DNA from: Bacteroides reticulotermitis JCM 10512
Lineage (GTDB): Bacteria; Bacteroidota; Bacteroidia; Bacteroidales; Bacteroidaceae
DNA: 64,000 nucleotides
Assembly: GCF_000517545.1 (NCBI RefSeq)
Contig: NZ_BAIV01000014.1
Coordinates: 1 to 64,000, forward strand
Direction of reading: 5' to 3'
This document shows positions 58,201-64,000 of the stretch, piece after piece (within the stretch, counting starts at the first letter, position 1; every line of letters starts with the position of its first letter). The position numbers and the translations under genes were made by a program. The notes beneath the pieces are model-generated. The model searched no databases, was not told the DNA's origin, and was given only the letters and a program-made list of their open reading frames with translations.

Positions 58201-58681
58201 TAAATCCTCCGTTAATGTCGGACACACCGCCTATCGTAGGCGAATTAGTAGTGATATTAACTCCCGGCAACGGTGTTCCTTCCTGATCGACTACGGTACC
58301 GAAAAGCATCTTTTTTTCCGTACCTTTCTTTACGGCGGCAATCGTGATGTACTTCTTAGCTATTTTGTAAGAAAGCGGGTAAGACCCGATGATGGCCTGC
58401 ATCACCTCCTCTATGGAACGTTCTTTGACAGAAGCAGTTACTTTGTAGTTTTGAATTTCGTCGTACGTAAACAGGATTTTGTAATGACTCATTTGCTCTA
58501 CCTTCTTTAGAGCAGATGACATCGATTCGTTGTGGCAATCGAGTGAGAATTTCTGTCGGGAATCCGTTTGGGACGAAACGGGATTCTGCAATCCCAAGAG
58601 CAACACGCCAAACAGAAACAAGAATTTCCAAGGGGGAATTCTTCCCGGACATTCCGGCAATTTTAGTCTTTCCATATTCAT
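55277..58681 (-). CDS. SusC/RagA-type TonB-dependent receptor with STN domain
   Basis: The 1134-residue protein has a signal peptide, an STN (secretin/TonB short N-terminal) domain at about 48-100, a carboxypeptidase-regulatory domain at about 122-200, a plug with SIAENTEMGSDPNTMPKIRFRG and AAAGAIYGSRAANGVIVVKT, and a 22-strand-type barrel ending TFTLGLRANF. The STN domain is what signals to FecR, fitting the anti-sigma and sigma genes just upstream. It should import a nutrient together with the SusD protein; the ligand is unknown. The frame is intact. Confidence 0.93.
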   Translation of the reverse strand: MNMERLKLPECPGRIPPWKFLFLFGVLLLGLQNPVSSQTDSRQKFSLDCHNESMSSALKKVEQMSHYKILFTYDEIQNYKVTASVKERSIEEVMQAIIGSYPLSYKIAKKYITIAAVKKGTEKKMLFGTVVDQEGTPLPGVNITTNSPTIGGVSDINGGFSIPLANAEDVKNVVFSFTGMKRTSVPFTGRKLAVTMLDDTHAIEEVVVTGLVTHNAKSFTGNASVYKGEDLKTVGRQNLIKSLSILDPSISIAENTEMGSDPNTMPKIRFRGENSFQGFENIDKSGLMSDPNQPLFILDGYQTTLETIVDLDMNRIESVTILKDAAAGAIYGSRAANGVIVVKTVQPKEGELRVSYSLDVNFELPDLSSYDLLNARENLQLYDRLGMYRLDDGTLSPAYNQITKWVAQGVDTDWLSQPVRNAVGHKHSLNLSGGDGRMRYGLDLNYSGNPGVMKKSSRNNYGIGVNLSYNLNDKLLFTNYLTVGQRKSTESPYGDFSDYTKINSFYPIHDENGKLYKYYYYVNEQGSPYNIWGNSNNIPVNPLYEANVGNEKKSENMNINENFSFDWTILPTLRFNGRVSYTKSQLKSTAFLSPNSATYVDYGFTTDTDTDEDKRGKYTYSESFQESLEGNVMLTYSKVFDKHFVTASAGTSLSDSKSTLYGFTAQGFGAEDAAQPAYANGYEEGGTPANSEGHARMASFFASANYAFDSRYLFDFSYRLDGSSQFGSKEKVAPFYSLGIGWNLHNEAFIKRLEFVNMLKVRATYGETGSVNFAPYQARDMYQYTKNDRYDGNIGVNLLSLGNENLRWQSTRSYELGATVGVFDRIDFSVGYYNKTTSDMVLPVTTPPSVGFSSYTENLGKMKNQGYELSLRAFIIKKPKFNVALFASASHNSNKILAISSALESYNKKTDSSTGYTDQEYTQASHKFLTRYEEGQSSTAIYAVRSLGIDPMTGKEFFLTKDGKPTTVWSADNKVVVGDTEAKVRGTFGTNVGWKGLYLNATFSYSYGGQAYNQTLVDKVENSNKFQNVDKRVLTETWQKPGDVVKYKANLTARYVQYFTYASSRFVQDLNYLQLSSLSLQYELPRKYISPLHMQSMRLSFNMSDVLYFSTVKRERGTSYPYARTFTLGLRANF

Positions 58682-58748
58682 TAAATGTTTGATTAGAAAC
58701 TTAATTCAATGATAATACGGATAAGCTATATTTTTAGTCCCTGAAGAT

Positions 58749-59867
58749 TTACTTTTTTAAGCCAATAGTAATCTTATTGCCCGTTTTGATAGCAGAAAGA
58801 TAGCTGAAGCTATTTAAGTTTTCGACCACTTCATCTATTGCGGCTTTCCGGTCGGCAATGAAATGCAGCCGATAGCTCATTAAAGAAGGTTTTTCGATTT
58901 CGATGTTCACATTATACCATCTGCCCAAATCGCATAGAACTTCGACCAAGGGAACGTTGTCAAAATAAAAATAGCCATCTTTCCACTGCACATAGTAGTT
59001 GACGTCTACATCTTTCACCTTAAAAACTTCCTGATCTACAACAACTTCCTGACCGGGAACAAGTGTCACCTCCTTATTAATCTCGGGCATATTCACCACT
59101 ACGGACCCATTGATCAGTGTGACGTGCGACTCGGTATTCTTATAAGCCTTTACATTAAACTCCGTTCCCAGAGCACGTGTGCTCGTTCGCTCGGTTTCCA
59201 CAATGAAAGGCATCTGCTCGTTCTTAGCAATTTTAAAATAGGCCTCCCCTTCCAGTTTAACGACTCTCCGGCTTCCGGTGAACTTCCTTGGAAAAGTCAA
59301 TTTACTCTCCGCATTCAGTAGCACTTCCGTACCGTCATTCAGTATAACCTGATAATCTTTACCCCGCGGAGTCGTGATAACCTGCGTGGGAATATATTTA
59401 GGAGAGGTAGCCACCTGTCTGAAATCGACTTCATGCGGTTTGATGATAATATTCTGAGCAGCTTCCTTTTTGATTTCGGCAATAGCCACGCCCTGCGGTT
59501 GCAAATCCGTGCCGAGCGTTACCTGTGGGGTGGTTGCTTCTGCTGTAAAGATCATAATAGGTTGATTGGCTTTGTCCGCCTGCCACTGGAAACCAATGAC
59601 CAATAGCAACGTAGCGGCAATACCGGAAAGGCTTCCCAGTACAAAATAACGTGTCTTATGGCTCTTCTTCTTTTGAACAGCTACAGCAGGCTTCTCTATT
59701 TCCGAAGCAATTGTCTCTTTTCGGAACTTTCCCCACTCAGTGTCAACGGAAGGTTGCGGGTATTTCTTGCGAAGCATGGCCTGCTCACAGGTAAACAGCA
59801 AGCGAGCATCTTGTTCCATATTATTATCCGGCTCCATATTTTGTGGTATTACATCTTCCTTATTCAT
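58749..59867 (-). CDS. FecR-type anti-sigma factor
   Basis: This 372-residue protein has a cytoplasmic N-terminus, one membrane helix (about 72-94), a periplasmic FecR domain with TPRGKDYQVILNDGTEVLLNAESKLTFP and FKVKAYKN-type strands, and a C-terminal DUF4974 segment with GYFYFDNVPLVEVLCDLGRWYNV. It holds the ECF sigma factor inactive until the STN domain of the loaded receptor signals. It lies between the sigma and the receptor genes. Confidence 0.92.
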   Translation of the reverse strand: MNKEDVIPQNMEPDNNMEQDARLLFTCEQAMLRKKYPQPSVDTEWGKFRKETIASEIEKPAVAVQKKKSHKTRYFVLGSLSGIAATLLLVIGFQWQADKANQPIMIFTAEATTPQVTLGTDLQPQGVAIAEIKKEAAQNIIIKPHEVDFRQVATSPKYIPTQVITTPRGKDYQVILNDGTEVLLNAESKLTFPRKFTGSRRVVKLEGEAYFKIAKNEQMPFIVETERTSTRALGTEFNVKAYKNTESHVTLINGSVVVNMPEINKEVTLVPGQEVVVDQEVFKVKDVDVNYYVQWKDGYFYFDNVPLVEVLCDLGRWYNVNIEIEKPSLMSYRLHFIADRKAAIDEVVENLNSFSYLSAIKTGNKITIGLKK

Positions 59868-59915
59868 ATTTTTCAGGTGTCTTCATTAATATATACGTAG
59901 TGGCTCTACTTTTAT

Positions 59916-60458
59916 CTACTGCTTTTTTTTATATTTAACAGAAAAATCATCTCGTATCGCACTCAATCCTTTCATGATATGCTTTCGAACCCCACTTTCT
60001 GTCAGTCCCATGACTTCAGCAACTTCTTTATATTTTTTCTTATCCAGGTAACATTGTTCCAAAACGAATCGTGTTTGCGGTGGAAGCGTGTCGATGATTT
60101 TCAGGATGCGATCCATTTTCTCTTCCTCTTCATTCCAGTCGTTCGAACTCATCTCCGACGTTATTTTCAGGTAAGAAGCGGCATACGAATTCTTCACCTC
60201 CTGATGGCGCATATGATCAATGCACAGGTTGTGTACATGGGTGAACATATACGAGAGTACGGTTTCTTGTTTGATGGAATCAAAGCGTTCCCAAAGGAGC
60301 CGGAACGATTCGCTCACAATATCCTTGCAAGTTTCGGGGTCGGGAATGAAACCCAAAGCATAGTAGTACAGGCGGGTGTAGTTTTCTTTAAATAGTCGTT
60401 CAAATATTTCTTCCTGGCCCCTATCTGTTGTTGTTTCGTTTTTTTCAGTTATACGCAT
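59916..60458 (-). CDS. ECF sigma factor, Bacteroides expansion family
   Basis: The 180-residue protein has sigma region 2 (FKENYTRLYYYALGFIPDPETCKDIVSESF) and region 4 (LPPQTRFVLEQCYLDKKKYKEVAEVMGLTESGVRKHI). It is the first gene of the regulatory pair with fecR and should drive the SusC/SusD operon. A TATTTTTG box on the minus strand at 60490-60497 lies about 32 bases upstream. Confidence 0.93.
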   Translation of the reverse strand: MRITEKNETTTDRGQEEIFERLFKENYTRLYYYALGFIPDPETCKDIVSESFRLLWERFDSIKQETVLSYMFTHVHNLCIDHMRHQEVKNSYAASYLKITSEMSSNDWNEEEEKMDRILKIIDTLPPQTRFVLEQCYLDKKKYKEVAEVMGLTESGVRKHIMKGLSAIRDDFSVKYKKKQ

Positions 60459-60679
60459 AAAGTGGTCCTATGTGATCCTACATCTGTGACAAAAATAGGG
60501 ATTTTCATAAGATTTGTGCCTCATCTAACTACTTTTTTTCATATTTCCCTTCCGAATGCTTACTTTCGGATTATTATCTCCATCGACCGAAAAGCAGTTC
60601 GTTCGCATGACAATAGAAAATAAATTTGAGCTTTTTCTTTTTTAACTACCTACAAGATTGTATTAATTCCACATTTAGT

Positions 60680-60949
60680 TTATCTTTGCCACAGAACGGT
60701 TCCGGATGTCTATTCTGTCATTCGGATTAAAAGGGAATCGGGTGTAAATCCCGAACAGTCCCGCTGCTGTGAAGCTCCGCTTAAAGTTCCGATAATAGCT
60801 ATTGCCACTGGGTACCTTGCATAAAAGACCGGGAAGGCATCGGATAAATAGGAGTCAGTCAGAAGACCTGCCGCTTATCAAAGGCTGTTTCCGCTCGTGG
60901 AATAGAGGGACAGTACGAAAGAAAATACAATTTCATTAAAAACTAACTC
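60680..60949 (+). promoter_or_regulatory. Cobalamin riboswitch upstream of nrdA
   Basis: A TATCTTTG box at about 60680-60688 is followed by a leader with the standard cobalamin aptamer elements: GGGAATCGGGTGTAAATCCCG and the CAGTCCCGCTGCTGTGA core, GCCACTGG, GGGAAGGC, and the B12 box at 60852-60872 (AGTCAGAAGACCTGCC). A TTTCC/GGAA stem follows near the expected expression platform, about 60 bases before the nrdA ATG. Bound cobalamin should repress the downstream B12-independent reductase. Confidence 0.92.
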
Positions 60950-63469
60950 ATGGAAATTACCAAGAGAAATGGCATGATAGAGCCCTACAACAGGGACAAG
61001 ATCGTTGTGGCCATACAAAAGAGCTTTGCCAGTACCGGGCAGGAAGTGACGTATGCTACCATCAGCAGCATTGTGGAAGAAGTCGAAAGTCACGTTTCTT
61101 CGGATGTGACCAATCGCAAGGTGGAACAAATTCAGGATAAAGTAGAACAGTGCCTGATGGAACATGGCTTTTATACAGAAGCCAAAAACTACATCCTGTA
61201 TCGCTGGCAACGCACAGAACGCCGTAAGGCTCTCGTCAGTATCGCAAACCAACTTGATAATGAAACGATTGCGGACATCCTAAAAGAGGTTCAACATGAC
61301 TTCACAGGCAATGAATACAGCCTCACCATCCTTTCCGAAAAGTTCTTAGGGTTCTGCAAACCGGATATGAAGAAGTCCGAAAGACTGATCGCTCTGATCA
61401 AAGCCGCTGTAGAACTAACCACGCAAGAAGCGCCCGATTGGGAATTTATAGCCGCCCGTTTGCTCAACTTCCAATTAACCGAAAGATTGGAAAAGCAGGC
61501 TGAGTCAGCAGGCATCCGTTCGTTTTATGATAAGCTGTCCTACCTTACGAATGAAGGATTATACGGGAGTTACATACTCAACTCGTATTCACGAGAGGAG
61601 ATAGAAGAAGCCGCCGAATTTATCCGTCCCGAAAGAGACAAACTATTCAATTACTCCGGACTGGACTTGCTGGTTAAGCGGTATATAATCCGTACGCACG
61701 CTCACGAGCCCGCCGAGTCCGTGCAGGAAATGTATTTAGGCATAGCCTTGCACTTGGGTATGCTCGAAAAGAACGACCGCTTGCTCTGGGTAAAGAAGTT
61801 CTACGATCTACTGAGTCAATTGGAAGTTACCATGGCCACTCCTACGCTATCCAACGCACGCAAACCGCATCACCAACTTTCGAGTTGCTTTATCGACACC
61901 GTGCCCGATAGCTTGGAAGGAATCTACCGCAGCATCGACAACTTCGCCATGGTGAGCAAATTCGGTGGAGGCATGGGCATGTATTTTGGCAAAGTCCGCG
62001 CTTCAGGTGGAGCCATACGAGGTTTCAAAGGTGTGGCAGGCGGAGTAATCCGTTGGATGAAGCTGGTGAACGACACAGCCGTGGCTGTCGACCAATTGGG
62101 TATGCGTCAAGGAGCCGCAGCCGTATATCTGGATGTGTGGCACAAAGACCTGCCGGAGTTCCTTCAGCTGCGAACCAATAACGGAGACGACCGGATGAAG
62201 GCACACGATATATTTCCTTCGATCTGCTACCCCGATCTTTTCTGGAAGATGGCCAAAGAGAATCTCGACCAGCCGTGGTATTTGTTCTGCCCGAATGAGA
62301 TTATGACCGTCAAAGGGTATTGCCTCGAAGATTGTTACGGTGAGGAATGGGAACGCAAATATCAGGATTGCGTGAACGACAGCCGACTATCCAAACGCAG
62401 CATCAAGATTAAAGATATAGTCAGACTGGTATTGCGCTCAGCCGTGGAAACAGGTACTCCCTTCACGTTCAACCGCGATACTGTGAATCGTTGCAACCCG
62501 AACTCACACCAAGGCATCATTTACTGTTCAAACCTTTGCACGGAAATAGCCCAGAATATGTCGCCTATCGAAACCATCTCCACCGAAATCCGCACGGAAG
62601 ATAATGATACGGTAGTGGTAAAGACCGTTCGTCCGGGCGATTTCGTCGTTTGCAACCTGGCTAGCTTGTCACTCGGACATCTACCGCTGGAAGACGAGCA
62701 GCAGATGAAAGAAAAAGTAGCGACTGTGGTACGTGCTTTAGACAACGTGATCGACTTAAACTTCTATCCGATCCCTTACGCCCGCATCACCAACCAACAT
62801 TTCCGCAGCATCGGATTGGGCGTTAGCGGTTATCACCATGCACTAGCCATTCGGGGTATCCGTTGGGAAAGCGAGGAACACCTCCAGTTTGTCGATAAAG
62901 TATTCGAGCGCATCAATTACGCGGCTATCGAAGCCAGTGCCGAATTGGCGAGAGAGAAAGGACGCTATGATTATTTTGAAGGAAGCGATTGGCAAACTGG
63001 TACTTACTTCTCCAAACGTGGCTATACATCTCCCAAGTGGAACGAGCTGGCTGCTAAAGTTTCGAACAATGGTATGCGAAACGCCTATCTGCTAGCCATC
63101 GCACCTACCAGCAGCACCGGAATTATCGCCGGTACTACCGCCGGTATCGACCCCGTCATGAAGCGCTACTTCCTCGAAGAAAAGAAAGGAGCCATGTTGC
63201 CACGTGTAGCTCCCGCCTTGTCGGACAAAACATTCTGGCTATACAAAGAAGCCTATATGCTCGACCAGAAATGGAGCATACGAGCTGCCGGCATCCGTCA
63301 GATACATATCGACCAATCACAGAGCCTGAACCTTTATGTCACCAACGAATTCTCCATGCGCCAAGTATTGGACTTGTATCTGCTGGCCTGGGAATGTGGC
63401 GTAAAAACGGTCTATTACGTCCGCAGCAAATCGCTGGAAGTAGAAGAGTGTGAAAGTTGTGCATCTTAA
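60950..63469 (+). CDS. nrdA: Class Ia ribonucleoside-diphosphate reductase, alpha subunit
   Basis: The protein is 839 residues: ATP-cone at about 1-95, then the ten-stranded reductase barrel. Active-site cysteines are C313 (LSSCFID) and C530 (NLCTEI, the thiyl-radical site), with the C-terminal pair C834 and C837 (CESC). The radical-transfer tyrosines appear in TVYYVRS. It reduces NDPs to dNDPs with NrdB. It is controlled by the cobalamin riboswitch in its leader, and nrdB begins 23 bases after it. Confidence 0.95.
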   Translation: MEITKRNGMIEPYNRDKIVVAIQKSFASTGQEVTYATISSIVEEVESHVSSDVTNRKVEQIQDKVEQCLMEHGFYTEAKNYILYRWQRTERRKALVSIANQLDNETIADILKEVQHDFTGNEYSLTILSEKFLGFCKPDMKKSERLIALIKAAVELTTQEAPDWEFIAARLLNFQLTERLEKQAESAGIRSFYDKLSYLTNEGLYGSYILNSYSREEIEEAAEFIRPERDKLFNYSGLDLLVKRYIIRTHAHEPAESVQEMYLGIALHLGMLEKNDRLLWVKKFYDLLSQLEVTMATPTLSNARKPHHQLSSCFIDTVPDSLEGIYRSIDNFAMVSKFGGGMGMYFGKVRASGGAIRGFKGVAGGVIRWMKLVNDTAVAVDQLGMRQGAAAVYLDVWHKDLPEFLQLRTNNGDDRMKAHDIFPSICYPDLFWKMAKENLDQPWYLFCPNEIMTVKGYCLEDCYGEEWERKYQDCVNDSRLSKRSIKIKDIVRLVLRSAVETGTPFTFNRDTVNRCNPNSHQGIIYCSNLCTEIAQNMSPIETISTEIRTEDNDTVVVKTVRPGDFVVCNLASLSLGHLPLEDEQQMKEKVATVVRALDNVIDLNFYPIPYARITNQHFRSIGLGVSGYHHALAIRGIRWESEEHLQFVDKVFERINYAAIEASAELAREKGRYDYFEGSDWQTGTYFSKRGYTSPKWNELAAKVSNNGMRNAYLLAIAPTSSTGIIAGTTAGIDPVMKRYFLEEKKGAMLPRVAPALSDKTFWLYKEAYMLDQKWSIRAAGIRQIHIDQSQSLNLYVTNEFSMRQVLDLYLLAWECGVKTVYYVRSKSLEVEECESCAS

Positions 63470-63492
63470 ATATAAAAAAGAATAGAGATAAA

Positions 63493-64000
63493 ATGGAAAC
63501 AAAAAAATTAAAGAAGAACGCCCTGTTCAATCCGGAAGGAGATACAGAAACACGCCTTCGTCGAATGATTGGCGGCAACACCACCAACCTGAACGATTTC
63601 AATAACATGCGTTATAAATGGGTAAGCGACTGGTACCGTCAGGCAATGAATAACTTTTGGATACCCGAGGAAATCAATCTTTCTCAAGACACCAAAGATT
63701 ATCCGCATCTGGAACAGGCAGAGCGCACGGCATACGACAAGATTCTGAGCTTCCTTGTTTTCCTCGACTCCTTGCAGAGCAGCAACCTGCCTACAATCAG
63801 CGAGTATATCACCGCGAACGAAGTCAATCTATGTCTGCACATTCAGGCTTTTCAGGAATGTGTGCACAGCCAGAGTTACAGTTACATGCTCGATAGTATT
63901 TGCAGTCCGGAAGAGCGCAACGATATCCTGTATCAGTGGAAAACAGACGAGCACCTGCTGAAGCGTAATACATTCATAGGTGATTGTTACAATGAGTTTC
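63493..64000 (+). CDS. nrdB: Class Ia ribonucleotide reductase, beta subunit (5' part)
   Basis: The frame starts at ATG 63493 and is open to the end of the window (169 codons). It shows the ferritin-like metal-site helices: ILSFLVFLDSLQSSN, then AFQECVHSQSYSYML, which supplies a Glu and His ligand and the radical Tyr in HSxSY. A tyrosyl-radical class I enzyme is therefore expected. The C-terminal part, including the peptide that docks NrdA, is outside the window. Confidence 0.92.
   Translation, partial: METKKLKKNALFNPEGDTETRLRRMIGGNTTNLNDFNNMRYKWVSDWYRQAMNNFWIPEEINLSQDTKDYPHLEQAERTAYDKILSFLVFLDSLQSSNLPTISEYITANEVNLCLHIQAFQECVHSQSYSYMLDSICSPEERNDILYQWKTDEHLLKRNTFIGDCYNEF

Noticed and set aside
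55904..58510. Long plus-strand ORFs of 110-244 codons
   Set aside because: They are antisense shadows of the intact SusC gene.
1..64000. Whole-genome reassignment of TGA to tryptophan
   Set aside because: Several chromosomal genes (for example those ending at 23018, 25585, 26691 and 27797) and the intron ORF end in TGA in the expected place, so the present host uses TGA as stop.
1..64000. tRNA or rRNA genes
   Set aside because: No cloverleaf with the conserved T-loop GGTTCRA and CCA context or rRNA segment was recognised by eye. A tRNA scan would be needed to exclude one.

Overview
The window looks like Bacteroidales chromosome (Bacteroides or Parabacteroides; I cannot fix the genus). Reasons: a CTnDOT-type tra operon, SusC/SusD pairs, NigD-like and other Bacteroidetes lipoproteins, TAnnTTTG-type -7 promoter boxes, and an ECF sigma/FecR regulated outer-membrane locus.

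Region 1 (1-15537) is the right-hand part of an integrative conjugative element. traE (tail), traF, G, I, J, K, L, M, N, O and Q run rightward, with two paralogous 160-residue proteins of unknown function around traQ. traG is split by a complete 2489-bp group II intron that encodes its own reverse transcriptase/HNH protein. A convergent leftward set follows: two small HTH proteins, a C5 cytosine methyltransferase and a Bro-N/KilAC antirepressor. The striking feature is seven in-frame TGA codons in traG, traK, traM and the methyltransferase, most at tryptophan positions, while none of the 17 element ORFs ends in TGA. The element appears to stop inside a truncated TonB-receptor-like gene.

Region 2 (15538-41000) is mostly ordinary chromosome: the truncated receptor, a probable small RNA, a beta-propeller glycosidase, several lipoproteins, a SanA-like protein, a GNAT protein, an AlaX-like editing protein, an Hsp20 behind a textbook sigma-54 promoter, a YbhFSRG-like ABC exporter with HlyD and TolC partners and a divergent AraC regulator, a GH36 alpha-galactosidase, mannose-1-phosphate guanylyltransferase, a cold-shock protein with an RRM protein, a thioredoxin-like protein and a DUF3352/MORN protein.

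Region 3 (about 41000-48100) is an AT-rich, decayed RHS polymorphic-toxin island on the minus strand. It holds RHS core ends, a JAB-like toxin tip with a candidate immunity lipoprotein, a remnant HExxH metallopeptidase tip, small membrane proteins and a roughly 970-bp direct duplication. Short direct repeats lie on either side of it.

Region 4 (48200-64000) carries a bile salt hydrolase, an intergenic array of GATC-containing repeats, and a minus-strand nutrient-uptake locus (ECF sigma, FecR, SusC, SusD, DUF4843, PKD-like lipoprotein, TlpA-like thioredoxin). It ends with a cobalamin riboswitch ahead of class Ia ribonucleotide reductase nrdA-nrdB.

Eleven genes across the window carry single-base frameshifts, and all eleven go in the -1 direction. 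That pattern points to homopolymer undercalling in the assembly as much as to real decay.
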